A DNA stretch of 64,000 nt from Mesorhizobium mediterraneum (GTDB lineage: Bacteria > Pseudomonadota > Alphaproteobacteria > Rhizobiales > Rhizobiaceae). The DNA lies in NCBI RefSeq assembly GCF_002284565.1, contig NZ_NPKI01000012.1, forward strand, positions 205,396 to 269,395, written 5' to 3'. The notes under the pieces are model-generated. The model searched no databases. It worked only from the letters and a program-made list of their open reading frames with translations, and was not told the DNA's origin. Shown piece after piece: positions 44,386 to 52,758 of this stretch (position 1 is the stretch's first letter; every line of letters starts with the position of its first letter). The position numbers and the translations under genes were made by a program.

Positions 44386-45032
44386 TGGGGCAGCGTATGA
44401 TGGATCAGGTGACGCCGGTGCCGTTTTCCGCCGAGGATTTTCGCGCCCGTGTCGCGGCACAGCCGCTAGCGCATGCCGCAGACGATTACGGCGACCATCG
44501 CTTCAATCCCGGCCATCCGCGTTTAAAGCTCGCGAAGGCCCTGCGCGATGCCGCGGTGCTCATCCCGGTGGTCGATCACGGACGCGACGCCACGGTTCTG
44601 CTGACCAAACGGGCGGAAAACCTGCGCAACCATTCGGGGCAGGTGGCTTTTCCAGGCGGCACGATCGACCCGACCGACGCGAGCCCGGAGGCGGCGGCAT
44701 TGCGCGAGACGTTCGAGGAGATCGGTCTTGGCCAGGACCGGATCGAGATCATCGGCCGCATGCCCGATTATGTCTCCGGCAGCGGCTATCGCATCGCCCC
44801 GGTGCTGGGGATCGTGCAGCCGGGTTTTTCACTGACGCTGAATTCCGAGGAGGTCGACGCCGTCTTCGAGGTGCCGCTGCGCTTCCTGATGGACCCGGCC
44901 AACCACGGCCGCGACAGCCGCATGTGGAACGACCTCGAATGGGTCTTCTATGAGATGCCCTATGGCGGCCAGCGCATCTGGGGCGTCACCGCCGGCATCA
45001 TTCGCACGCTCTATGAAAGGCTCTATACGTGA
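44385..45032 (+). CDS. CoA-pyrophosphatase-type Nudix hydrolase
   Basis: A 215-residue Nudix hydrolase of the NudL/CoAse type, which cleaves CoA to 3',5'-ADP and phosphopantetheine. The preceding LLTKRAENLRNHSGQVAFPGG is the CoAse-specific signature and the Nudix box follows (from GGTIDPTD through REtFEEIG) with the metal-binding REXXEE as RETFEEIG. The ATG at 44385 overlaps the stop of DUF1285; ATG 44397 is also possible. The 3' end overlaps cca by 4 nt. Assigned by signature; CoA specificity inferred. Confidence 0.92.
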   Translation: MGQRMMDQVTPVPFSAEDFRARVAAQPLAHAADDYGDHRFNPGHPRLKLAKALRDAAVLIPVVDHGRDATVLLTKRAENLRNHSGQVAFPGGTIDPTDASPEAAALRETFEEIGLGQDRIEIIGRMPDYVSGSGYRIAPVLGIVQPGFSLTLNSEEVDAVFEVPLRFLMDPANHGRDSRMWNDLEWVFYEMPYGGQRIWGVTAGIIRTLYERLYT

Positions 45033-46297
45033 GCGGCCGGATGTCGCTCGCGGGCAAAGCCGACTGGCTCGGCGAAAAGCACCTGCAGCGCCTGCTGGCG
45101 GCGCTGGCGGATGGCGGCGAGGAGGCGCGTGTCGCCGGCGGCGCGGTGCGCAATGCGCTTCTCGGCCAGCCGGTCGCCGACGTCGATATCGCCACCACTT
45201 GCCTGCCTGATGAAACCATCCGGCGCGCCGAGGCGGCGGGCTTCAAGGCCGTGCCGACCGGCATCGAGCACGGCACCATCACGATTGTCGCCGGCGGCAA
45301 ACCGTTCGAGGTGACCACGCTGCGCGCCGACATCGAGACCGACGGACGGAGAGCCAAGGTGTCGTTCGGGCGCGACTGGAAGGCCGACGCGCAACGGCGC
45401 GATTTCACCATCAACGCACTCTATGCCGAGGCCGACGGCACGGTCGTCGACCTGGTCGGCGGCATCGCCGATATCGAGGCGCGCCGGCTGCGCTTCATCG
45501 GCGATCCGGAGGCACGCATCCGCGAGGACTATCTGCGCATCCTGCGCTTTTTCCGCTTCTTCGCCTGGTATGGCGACGGCCGGCCCGATGCCGAAGGACT
45601 GAAGGCTTGCGCCCGGCTCAAGGAGGGGCTCAGCCAACTCTCGGTCGAGCGCGTCTGGTCCGAGCTGAAAAAGCTGCTGGCAGCGCCCGATCCATCGCGC
45701 GCCTTGCTGTGGATGCGCCAAGCCAGCGTGCTCACAAGCGTTCTGCCGGAGAGCGAGAAATGGGGCATCGATGCGATCCACGCGCTGACCAGGACCGAGA
45801 AGGATCTGGGCTGGACGCCGGACCCGCTGCTCAGGCTGGAAGCGATCGTGCCGCCGGATGTCGCGCGGATGAAGACGCTGGCTGAGCGGCTGAGATTCTC
45901 CGTCAGCGAAGCCGTCCGTCTCAGGCAGTGGACGCTGACAGCGCCTGTCGCGCCTAAGACGACCGAAGTGGAACTCGCAAAACGGCTCTATCGTGGTGAT
46001 CGTCAGGGCTTTGTCGATCGCTTGCGGCTGTCGCTTGCTTCGGCTCGAGCCCGTGCGGTCGAGGACAATGACGCGTTGCTCGAAGCCGGCGGCTTCTCGC
46101 GCCTGCTGGCCTTCGCCGGAAAATGGAAAAAACCTGACTTTCCGCTCAAGGGCGCCGATCTGACGACGCTTGGCGCGTCGCCCGGGCCGAAACTCGGCGC
46201 AACCTTGAAAAACCTCGAAAACGAGTGGATCGAGTCCGGCTTTGCGCTGGATCGCGGCGCGCTCCTCAATCGCGCCGCAGAAGCACTCGAAAGTTAG
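45029..46297 (+). CDS. cca: CCA tRNA nucleotidyltransferase
   Basis: A 422-residue class II CCA-adding enzyme completing or repairing tRNA 3' ends with CTP and ATP. The catalytic head has VAGGAVRNALLG and the metal-binding DVDIAT. The neck has KADAQRRDFTINALYAE and the RIREDYLRILRFFRFFAWY ribose/base-recognition motif. The all-helical tail with a poly-A-polymerase-like domain extends to the end. GTG start at 45029 overlaps the Nudix stop by 4 nt (GTGA). A palindromic element starts exactly at its TAG stop. Confidence 0.94.
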   Translation: MSGRMSLAGKADWLGEKHLQRLLAALADGGEEARVAGGAVRNALLGQPVADVDIATTCLPDETIRRAEAAGFKAVPTGIEHGTITIVAGGKPFEVTTLRADIETDGRRAKVSFGRDWKADAQRRDFTINALYAEADGTVVDLVGGIADIEARRLRFIGDPEARIREDYLRILRFFRFFAWYGDGRPDAEGLKACARLKEGLSQLSVERVWSELKKLLAAPDPSRALLWMRQASVLTSVLPESEKWGIDAIHALTRTEKDLGWTPDPLLRLEAIVPPDVARMKTLAERLRFSVSEAVRLRQWTLTAPVAPKTTEVELAKRLYRGDRQGFVDRLRLSLASARARAVEDNDALLEAGGFSRLLAFAGKWKKPDFPLKGADLTTLGASPGPKLGATLKNLENEWIESGFALDRGALLNRAAEALES

Positions 46298-46441
46298 AGA
46301 CCGTTTGGAAACTCTACTCTGGCGGCCATCTGGTGGCGTTTTCTGCGCTTCCGGTGCTCACGGACCCAAATGTCCGCTGCGCTCCGGTTCTCGAAACCAC
46401 CACCATATGACTCGCCAGAGCGAATTTCGAAACAGTCTCTT
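46297..46441. repeat. MITE-like palindromic element, family X copy 1
   Basis: A 145-bp element with imperfect terminal inverted repeats (GAGACCGTTTGGAAA at left; TTTCGAAACAGTCTC at right) and a core with CTGCGCTTCCGGTGCTCACG and a degenerate direct copy CTGCGCTCCGGTTCTCG. It fills the spacer between the convergent cca and DUF1059 genes and begins at the last base of the cca stop. Its core matches copy 2 at 48798-48943. Confidence 0.82.
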
Positions 46442-46448
46442 AGGTAAA

Positions 46449-46634
46449 TCAGGCCGCGTCGCGGGCCTTTTCGATGCGTGAACGGATCGCTTCGATCATC
46501 GTCTCGCGGATGATCGTCTCGCCATGCGTCTCACGCATGTGCTCGACCGCGCGACGCATGATCTCGGCTTCCTCGTCGGCGCGCGTATGCCAGTCACAAC
46601 CCGGAACGAGCGAGCCGCAGTGGAATTCCTTCAT
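46449..46634 (-). CDS. DUF1059 family small protein
   Basis: A 61-residue protein of the DUF1059 family: MKEFHCGSLVPGCDWHTRAD, then EEAEIMRRAVEHMRETHGE and a helical tail (ETMIEAIRSRIEKARDA). Two Cys and two His in the first half could bind a metal. The start at 46634 follows GGGAGAAAA. Function unknown in the family. Confidence 0.88.
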   Translation of the reverse strand: MKEFHCGSLVPGCDWHTRADEEAEIMRRAVEHMRETHGETIIRETMIEAIRSRIEKARDAA

Positions 46635-47011
46635 CGGATTTTCTCCCTTTTCCTCCTCGGAGCTCCGCGCATTTGCTTGGGCACGGAAGCTCCAGCACCT
46701 TTGATCGACGCATGATCCCTGTCGAAAGCCGGTATCGGTACTCGGGTCATGCGCTGGCCGAGCAAGCATAACACGATCGACTGGTTTTGGTTGCGTTAGA
46801 GCGCCGCGCGTCCGGAGGACGCGCAAAAGACGCTCTAACATTATTTGTTATCTGCGCATGATCCTTTCCGAAAACCGATTCGGTTTTCGGGGTCATGCGC
46901 GAAAGACCGAAAAGGCGGAGCAGCGCTGCTCCGCCCTCTTACGCTACCCCAGAGACAAGACTGTGTCTTGCTCTCGGAGCAAGACGTCATCTTGCTCCAG
47001 CGGGCAGGCCG
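46635..47011. other. Intergenic stretch with composite palindromic repeat
   Basis: A 377-base stretch between the convergent-facing DUF1059 and DUF1344 regions. Apart from the element at 46796-46900, I see no gene. The first part (46635-46795) carries the DUF1059 promoter region and imperfect inverted sequence; the part from 46901 to 47011 has short self-complementary bits only. Confidence 0.5.
46796..46900. repeat. Composite palindromic element P+Q, copy 1
   Basis: Two modules. P (46796-46839) is TTAGAGCG...CGCTCTAA with inner GCGCGTCC/GGACGCGC. Q (46856-46900) has GCATGATCCTTTCCGAAAAC with a self-complementary second half. The same pair in inverted orientation lies at 63101-63203. Confidence 0.82.
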
Positions 47012-47272
47012 TCACTTCACGATCCTGACTGCCTCGGCAATTTTGTTGTTGCCGCTCATGTCCCACGAAACGCGGACCCTTTCGCCGGCCTTCAGGCCAG
47101 GATCCTTGAAGGCCTTGGGCAGCGTAAAGATAGATCCGTCATCCAGAACAAGGCTCATGGCCGTTCCATCATAGGTGTTGACCGTGCCCGTGGTGTGCTT
47201 GACCGCCGCGAAGGCAGCGCCACCAGAGGCAAGAACGGCAGCAGCCGCAGCCGACATAATAAGCTTGCGCAT
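47012..47272 (-). CDS. DUF1344 family secreted small protein
   Basis: An 86-residue protein with a signal peptide (MRKLIMSAAAAAVLASGGAA, cleavage after AFA) and a small OB-like or beta-rich mature part: VNTYDGTAMSLVLDDGSIFT, then LKAGERVRVSWDMSGNNKIA. It matches the DUF1344 family, common in rhizobia and of unknown function. Its start is ATG 47272. Probably periplasmic. Confidence 0.88.
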   Translation of the reverse strand: MRKLIMSAAAAAVLASGGAAFAAVKHTTGTVNTYDGTAMSLVLDDGSIFTLPKAFKDPGLKAGERVRVSWDMSGNNKIAEAVRIVK

Positions 47273-47521
47273 GGCATGCTCTCCTGGAAAATGAGGGCAC
47301 CTGATTGGGGAGGTGCCCCACTCAATTATGGGCCGTCCGGTCGCGTCGGGTCGCGGTTCTAGAGGAGGCGAGAACCGCCGGCGTTTCCCGGCCCGGAAAC
47401 GAAGAATAGTCCTGTTTTTTCAAAGGGATATTAGACGAAAAAGATATCCTGTGCGCCACATTCACCGCCAAAATCAGGCGATTTGGACCTGATTGCGGCT
47501 CACGTCCAGCTCACCGAGATT

Positions 47522-48436
47522 TTAGGGCCATTTCACCTCTGGCGGCAGACTGGACAGGATCGAGGCGACGTTGCCGCCTGTCTTCAGCCCGAAGATGGTG
47601 CCGCGATCGTGAAGCAAGTTGAATTCGACGTAGCGGCCACGGCGGATCAGCTGTTCGTCGCGGTCGCCGTCGGTCCAGTTGTCGTTGAAATTGGCCCGCA
47701 CCAGATGTCCGTAAACGACGAGAAAAGCGCGCCCGACATCCTGGACGAAGTTGAAATCGGCGTTCCAGCCGCCTCTGTCCTCGTCCGAATGCAGCCAGTC
47801 GAAGAAGATGCCGCCGGTGCCGCGCGGTTCGTTGCGGTGCGGGAGATAGAAGTACTCGTCGCACCAAGCCCTGAATTTCGCGTGGTCGGCCACCGCCGGA
47901 TGCTTCTCGCAGGCGAACTGCATGGCACGATGGAAGGCAACCGTGTCCGGGTCTTCCTGTGTGCGGCGACGGTCGAGCACCGGCGTCAGGTCGGCGCCGC
48001 CGCCGAACCACTGGCGCGAGGTGACGACCATGCGCGTGTTCATATGCACGGCCGGCACGTTGGGGTTCCACGGGTGCGCGATCAGCGAAATGCCGCTCGC
48101 CCAGAAGCGCGGGTCCTCCTCGGCGCCCGGCATCTGCTTCCTGAACTCCGGCGAGAACTCGCCATAGACGGTGGAGGTGTGGACCCCGACCTTCTCGAAG
48201 ACGCGGCCACGCATCATCGACATGATGCCGCCGCCGCCCTTGCCGGCATCACGCTCCCACTGCGTCTTTTCGAAGCGACCGGGCGACCATGAGGTCTGCG
48301 GTCCCTGCAGGTCCTGCTCGATCTGCTCGAATGCGGCGCAGATGCGCTCGCGCAACGTCTCGAACCACAGCCGCGCCTTCATCTTCTTCTGCTCGATGTC
48401 GGCCGGCAGCCCCGCCGGTATTTCGGGTCGTTGCAA
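47522..48436 (-). CDS. hemF: Oxygen-dependent coproporphyrinogen-III oxidase
   Basis: A 304-residue coproporphyrinogen-III oxidase making protoporphyrinogen IX in haem synthesis. Characteristic stretches: [57 protein letters not shown] (in its context [11 protein letters not shown]) and [12 protein letters not shown]. The length fits. The start is TTG 48436 ([15 protein letters not shown]), since GGAG lies eight bases before it and the family N-terminus begins there; the open frame extends to 48709 but that part is not conserved-looking. It is divergent from a small ORF. Confidence 0.95.
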   Translation of the reverse strand: MQRPEIPAGLPADIEQKKMKARLWFETLRERICAAFEQIEQDLQGPQTSWSPGRFEKTQWERDAGKGGGGIMSMMRGRVFEKVGVHTSTVYGEFSPEFRKQMPGAEEDPRFWASGISLIAHPWNPNVPAVHMNTRMVVTSRQWFGGGADLTPVLDRRRTQEDPDTVAFHRAMQFACEKHPAVADHAKFRAWCDEYFYLPHRNEPRGTGGIFFDWLHSDEDRGGWNADFNFVQDVGRAFLVVYGHLVRANFNDNWTDGDRDEQLIRRGRYVEFNLLHDRGTIFGLKTGGNVASILSSLPPEVKWP

Positions 48437-48542
48437 ATGCCGTCTCCGGTTGCGGGGGCGCACCCCGACAAATGACTCGTCTTTTCCGGCCGCGATCCCT
48501 AATCTGTTGGGTGCAAGGGTCAAGTGTGAATGGAGTTCTTTC

Positions 48543-48800
48543 GTGCGCACTCCGGCAAGACCGCCGCTGGATGGCCTGAAGAAGAGGCTCGACCGTTCGC
48601 GCGCCGAGCGCGAGCGCATGCCGCGCGACGGGTTCCTGCGCGAGACCTTCGTGCTGCCACGCTCCGATGCGCGGCTCAAGGCGAAGGAGTGGTTCGAGCG
48701 CTTTCCCAAGCAGGCCTACTGGACCGAGATCGAAAGCTGGTTCGAGCGGCCGGGCGACGTCATCGAATTCACCATCAGGCGATTGCCGGCGGCGGACTAG
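48543..48800 (+). CDS. Small hypothetical protein (85 aa)
   Basis: An 85-residue soluble protein starting at GTG 48543, with GGAG seven bases upstream. The composition is charged and Arg/Glu-rich with [20 protein letters not shown] at the N-terminus and [20 protein letters not shown] toward the end. I do not recognise a family. It is divergent from hemF and its TAG stop forms part of the family X repeat. Codon use looks coding. Confidence 0.65.
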   Translation: MRTPARPPLDGLKKRLDRSRAERERMPRDGFLRETFVLPRSDARLKAKEWFERFPKQAYWTEIESWFERPGDVIEFTIRRLPAAD

Positions 48801-48943
48801 GGTGTGTTGATATTCAGGTGATGCCGGCCTGCAAACGGCGGGTTCCTGCGCTTCCGGTGCTCACGCACCAAAAGTACGCTCCGCTCCGGTTCTCGGAAAC
48901 CACCGTTTTCGACTCGGCCTGACCTGAATCTCAATACACCCTA
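48798..48943. repeat. MITE-like palindromic element, family X copy 2
   Basis: A 146-bp element with terminal inverted repeats TAGGGTGTGTTGATATTCAG and its near-complement, and the same core CTGCGCTTCCGGTGCTCACG with a following direct copy as at 46297. It sits between two convergent genes; its outer TAG triplets provide the stop of the 85-aa ORF on one strand and of soxR on the other. Confidence 0.85.
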
Positions 48944-49387
48944 GCGCGCGACCAACAACCGCCTTGCGCCCGGCCCTTGGGCGCTCAATCGGTCTTCCTT
49001 GTTCCTCAGCGGGCACTTGTCGATCGACATGCAGCCGCAGCCGATACAGTCGGTCAGCCCGTCACGCAGCTTTTTCAGCTGGGCAATCTTCTGATCGAGC
49101 TGGTCGCGCCAGGCCGTTGAAAGCAAGTTCCAGTCCTCGCGCGTCGGTGTGCGGCCTTCAGGCAGCGATTCAAGTGCAGCACCAATCTCGGCCAGCGATA
49201 TGCCGACCTCCTGCGCGATCCTGATGATCGCCACACGTCTCAGCACGTCGCGGCCGTAGCGCCGCTGGTTGCCTGATGTGCGGTGGCTGCGGATCAGTCC
49301 GCGCGCCTCATAGAAATGCAGCGCCGATACCGCCACCCCGCTTCGCGTCGCCACCTGGCCGACCGTCAATTCCGTCACCGCAGCCAT
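48941..49387 (-). CDS. soxR: Redox-sensitive transcriptional activator SoxR
   Basis: A 148-residue MerR-family regulator with a [2Fe-2S] cluster. The N-terminal winged helix has [20 protein letters not shown] and [21 protein letters not shown] coiled-coil dimerisation helix follows and the cluster cysteines are in [14 protein letters not shown] (C-x2-C-x-C-x5-C). Cluster oxidation by redox-cycling compounds activates it. It lies beside a near-consensus SoxR box (49405-49422). The usual divergent target is not obvious here. Confidence 0.95.
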   Translation of the reverse strand: MAAVTELTVGQVATRSGVAVSALHFYEARGLIRSHRTSGNQRRYGRDVLRRVAIIRIAQEVGISLAEIGAALESLPEGRTPTREDWNLLSTAWRDQLDQKIAQLKKLRDGLTDCIGCGCMSIDKCPLRNKEDRLSAQGPGARRLLVAR

Positions 49388-49404
49388 TCGAATTTTCCGC
49401 TTGA

Positions 49405-49422
49405 CCTCAAGTTAAGTTGAGC
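49405..49422. promoter_or_regulatory. SoxR box
   Basis: CCTCAAGTTAAGTTGAGC, 16 of 18 matches to the established SoxR operator. It begins 18 bases upstream of the soxR start. On the plus strand it sits between TTGACC (49401-49406) and TTGTAA (49423-49428), the position where SoxR normally acts between -35 and -10. Rightward transcription from it enters a stretch without a clear gene. Confidence 0.8.
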
Positions 49423-49555
49423 TTGTAACGAAGAAACCCTTGATATGCAAACGCAGGAGAAGGCGATGTGCGCCTGGGTGAGAATGACAAGAGAGGGTGT
49501 GGTCGTCGGCCAGAAAGCGGCGATAAACGTTGCGCCCACTGAGGATATTCAAATC

Positions 49556-50014
49556 CTATCCGAGTTGCCGGATCGCCTCGCCGGTCACCATGGCGACGGA
49601 GAGCGCGACGTTGATGCTGCGCGCGGCGCCTTGCATCGGTATGATCAGTCGCGCGTCCGCCGCCTCGTGAACAGAATCCGGCACGCCTGCGGATTCGCGG
49701 CCGAACAGAAGGACGTCATCGTCGGCGAAGACGAAATCCGTATAGGCGGTCGCAGCCTTGGTCGACAGCAGCACCAGCCGCCGCGCTTCGCCTTTGCGCC
49801 AGTTCTCGAAGGCGTGCCAGTCGACATGCCGGGTCAGCGCCGCCATTTCGAGATAGTCCATGCCGGCTCGTTTCAGCGCCCGGTCGGAGAGCGGGAAGCC
49901 GGCCGGTTCGATGATGTCGACGACGAGACCGAGGCAAGCCGCGAAGCGCAGGATTGTCCCGGTGTTGCCGGCGATATCCGGCTGGTAGAGCGCGATGCGG
50001 AGACGGTCGTTCAT
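49556..50014 (-). CDS. trmL: tRNA (cytidine(34)-2'-O)-methyltransferase
   Basis: A 152-residue SPOUT-class methyltransferase of the TrmL type, modifying the wobble nucleotide of tRNA-Leu. Motifs: ALYQPDIAGNTGTILRFAACL at the start, KRAGMDYLEMA, LFGRESAGVPDSV, and the trefoil-knot SAM site IIPMQGAARSINVALSVAM. Short length without extra domain is typical of TrmL. Start ATG 50014. It is divergent from the following transporter region. Confidence 0.93.
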   Translation of the reverse strand: MNDRLRIALYQPDIAGNTGTILRFAACLGLVVDIIEPAGFPLSDRALKRAGMDYLEMAALTRHVDWHAFENWRKGEARRLVLLSTKAATAYTDFVFADDDVLLFGRESAGVPDSVHEAADARLIIPMQGAARSINVALSVAMVTGEAIRQLG

Positions 50015-50154
50015 TTCCGCGCCCTTTTTATCCGTGGCAGATCGGCCACAGGGGGCTCGCGGTTTTGGAAATTGCTGGACTGGCGGGTGGTCATTTTCTG
50101 CGAAGTCGGTTATACGCCGGGCATTGTCAACCCGAACCGATGGAGGGGTAATTC

Positions 50155-50232
50155 ATGATGATCATGCACATCCAGCGCCCCTCTTGTGGGCTTACCAGCC
50201 TGCCGGCGGTTTCGGTACGACGATTCTCCTGA
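50155..50232 (+). CDS. Possible leader peptide (25 aa)
   Basis: A 25-codon ORF beginning MMIMHIQRPSCGLTSLPAV, placed six bases behind the strong ribosome-binding site GGAGGGG and about 40 bases after a -10-like TTATAC (50110-50115). Some 640 bases downstream begins the ABC exporter pair. The strong translation signal on such a short frame suggests a regulatory leader peptide, or a small protein. No homologue is recognised. Confidence 0.45.
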   Translation: MMIMHIQRPSCGLTSLPAVSVRRFS

Positions 50233-50437
50233 CCTTTTAGACTTCGATCGCACCGATTCTTAGCCGAAACCTTTTTTCGGTCTTCGAAGGAATCCTGCGA
50301 TGTTTTTCAAGCTGTCGAAGGGGCTGAACGCCCCACCTGAACACGCCTCTGGGCAATCCCTGCCTTTCGCTGGCCATTCGCCCGCGAGCAGGCCGGATTC
50401 ACCCTTTTATCCGTATTTTCACATGGAGGACGGACCG

Positions 50438-50845
50438 ATGTTCGATCCCTGCAAAATTCCCGGTTCAAGAAGCCTGCACGAGCGCAGGATGGCGACCTGG
50501 GCACTTTTGATCGGCGAAACCTATTCGTCGGCGGTTCACGCCGAGACCCGTCGGCGTCCGCATCGCGGTATGCTGCCGGACGTCGATTTCTCGCGCGCGG
50601 TCCCCGACCGCAGTCGGCCGTCGCTGGTGCGCCGGATTATGAGGCTGATCCGCCCTGGCGCAAAAACAGGCGCGAAACTCCGGGTTGTCGACAGGGCGCT
50701 GTCAGGATCGTCAAACGAGCCTGTCGGCGAAAGGCCCGCAACACCTTATACTGCGCGAAGCAGGACCGGCGGCCCGGGTGATTCCGGGACGCCGGTCTTT
50801 GTCGCCACGCGATCCCATGACGCTACGCGCTCTCGCGCCGCGTGA
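50438..50845 (+). CDS. Hypothetical protein (135 aa) before the ABC exporters
   Basis: A basic 135-residue protein starting MFDPCKIPGSRSLHERRMA at ATG 50438, with GGAGGAC eight bases upstream. An in-frame ATG at 50300, also with AAGGAA upstream, would add 46 residues. The protein has no signal or clear domain; the C-terminal part is Ser/Thr/Arg-rich and looks disordered. It ends 28 nt before the first ABC exporter gene and may be in its operon. Coding status is moderately supported. Confidence 0.5.
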   Translation: MFDPCKIPGSRSLHERRMATWALLIGETYSSAVHAETRRRPHRGMLPDVDFSRAVPDRSRPSLVRRIMRLIRPGAKTGAKLRVVDRALSGSSNEPVGERPATPYTARSRTGGPGDSGTPVFVATRSHDATRSRAA

Positions 50846-50873
50846 GCGAAAACGAGCATGTGAGACCAAGACA

Positions 50874-52748
50874 ATGTTCCGTTGGTTTGAAAGAAGGCTC
50901 GATCCGTTCCCCGCCGAGGAGCCAGTCGAGCCGCCGAAGACGCTGATCGCCTTCTGCGTGCACTATACGCGCGGCGCCTGGCCCTACATCGCTCTCGATG
51001 CGGTGCTGGTGACGGCTATCGCCGTCGCCGAGGTTTGGATGTTCGGCTTCATGGGCCGGATCGTCGACTGGCTGTCGGTGCAGAATCGCGAGACGTTCCT
51101 GCAGACCGAGGGCTGGAAACTCGCCGGAATGGCCTTCATCGTGGTGTTCGTGCTGCCGGCGACGGTCTGGTTCCATTCGCTCCTCAACCAGCAGACGCTG
51201 ATGGGCAATTATCCGATGCGTATCCGCTGGCAGGTGCATCGCTACCTGCTCAAGCAGTCGATGAGCTTCTATCAGGACGAGTTCGCCGGACGCATCGCGA
51301 CCAAGCTGATGCAGACCGCGCTCGCGGTGCGTGAGTGCGTCATCAAGCTCATCGACGTGCTCAATTATATCGTCGTCTATTTCCTCGGCATGCTGTTCAT
51401 CGTCGGCTCGGCCGACTTGCGGCTGGCGGCACCGCTCGCCGTCTGGCTTGCCGGCTATATCTTGCTCTTGCGCTACTTCATCCCGCGATTGGGCAAGGTC
51501 GGCGAGGAGCAGGCCAATGCGCGCTCGACCATGACCGGCCGCGTCGTCGACAGCTACTCCAACATCCAGACGGTCAAGCTGTTCTCGCATGCCCGGCGCG
51601 AGGCGTCCTTCGCCAGGGAAGGCATGGCCGGCTTTCTCGATACGGTCTACCGGTCGATGCGGCTGGTGACGCAGCTCTATGGCCTGCTCTACGTCCTCAA
51701 CTCGCTGCTGTTGTTTTCGGTCACCGCGATCTCGCTGTGGCTGTGGCTCGGCCAGGCGGTGACGATCGGCGCCGTAGCCCTGGTCATCGGCCTCGTGCTT
51801 CGGCTGTGGGGCATGTCGCAATGGATCATGTGGGAGATGTCCACCCTGTTCGAGAATATTGGCACGGTGCAGGACGGCATCAGCTCGATCTCGCTGCCGC
51901 GCCTCGTCGAAGACAGGCCCGGGGCCAGGGACATTGCCGTCACCAAGGGCGAGATCCGTTTCGAGGACATCCGCTTCCACTACGGCAAGCAGAAGGGCAT
52001 CATCGAGAGCCTGTCGCTGACGGTGAAGCCGGGTGAAAAGGTCGGCATCGTCGGCCGCTCGGGCGCCGGCAAGTCGACGCTGGTCAACCTTCTCTTGCGC
52101 TTCTACGACCTCGAAACTGGCCGGATCCTGATCGACGGCCAGGAAATCGCGGCGGTGACGCAGGATTCGCTGCGCGCCCAGATCGGCATGGTCACCCAGG
52201 ACACCTCGCTGCTGCATCGTTCGGTGCGCGAGAACATCCTGTATGGCCGGCCGGACGCCAGCAACGAGATGCTGATCGAAGCGGCACGCCGCGCCGAAGC
52301 GCTTGATTTCATATCAAGGCTTTCGGACGCCAGTGGCCGCACGGGTTTCGACGCGCATGTCGGCGATCGCGGCGTCAAATTGTCCGGCGGCCAGCGGCAA
52401 CGCATCGCCATTGCCCGCGTTATGCTGAAGGACGCGCCGATCCTCATTCTCGACGAGGCAACGTCTGCGCTTGATTCCGAGGTCGAGGCGGCCATCCAGG
52501 AGAACCTCTACAGGCTCATGCAAGGCAAGACCGTCATCGCCATCGCGCACCGGCTCTCGACCATCGCGGCGATGGACCGGCTCGTCGTCATGGACAAGGG
52601 CCGCGTCATCGAAGAAGGTTCGCATGAGGAACTCGTCGCCAGCGGCGGGCTCTATGCGCAGCTTTGGCAGCGCCAATCGGGCGGCTTCCTGCTCGACGAC
52701 GGTGCCGCCGCCAACGATGCCATGATCAAGGGTCAAGCAGCAGAATGA
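50874..52748 (+). CDS. ABC exporter half-transporter (permease + ATPase), first of a pair
   Basis: A 624-residue ABC exporter subunit. A type I transmembrane domain with about six helices (residues 40-320) includes the coupling-helix region YSNIQTVKLFSHARREASF. The ATPase domain has Walker A GRSGAGKSTLVN, Q-loop MVTQDTSLLHRSVRENILYG, signature KLSGGQRQRIAIARVML, Walker B ILILDEATSALDSE and the switch His in IAHRLSTIAA. The gene is followed after 10 nt by a homologous half-transporter, so the functional unit is probably a heterodimer (BmrCD/TM287-288-like). Cargo unknown; lipid, peptide or drug. Confidence 0.93.
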   Translation: MFRWFERRLDPFPAEEPVEPPKTLIAFCVHYTRGAWPYIALDAVLVTAIAVAEVWMFGFMGRIVDWLSVQNRETFLQTEGWKLAGMAFIVVFVLPATVWFHSLLNQQTLMGNYPMRIRWQVHRYLLKQSMSFYQDEFAGRIATKLMQTALAVRECVIKLIDVLNYIVVYFLGMLFIVGSADLRLAAPLAVWLAGYILLLRYFIPRLGKVGEEQANARSTMTGRVVDSYSNIQTVKLFSHARREASFAREGMAGFLDTVYRSMRLVTQLYGLLYVLNSLLLFSVTAISLWLWLGQAVTIGAVALVIGLVLRLWGMSQWIMWEMSTLFENIGTVQDGISSISLPRLVEDRPGARDIAVTKGEIRFEDIRFHYGKQKGIIESLSLTVKPGEKVGIVGRSGAGKSTLVNLLLRFYDLETGRILIDGQEIAAVTQDSLRAQIGMVTQDTSLLHRSVRENILYGRPDASNEMLIEAARRAEALDFISRLSDASGRTGFDAHVGDRGVKLSGGQRQRIAIARVMLKDAPILILDEATSALDSEVEAAIQENLYRLMQGKTVIAIAHRLSTIAAMDRLVVMDKGRVIEEGSHEELVASGGLYAQLWQRQSGGFLLDDGAAANDAMIKGQAAE

Positions 52749-52758
52749 TAGCCGCCGA

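Noticed and set aside
49466..50158. Plus-strand frame after the SoxR box running over trmL
   Set aside because: Most of it is the complement of trmL; only its first 90 bases lie in free space, so it is not called as a gene though the SoxR-driven start is noted as a finding.
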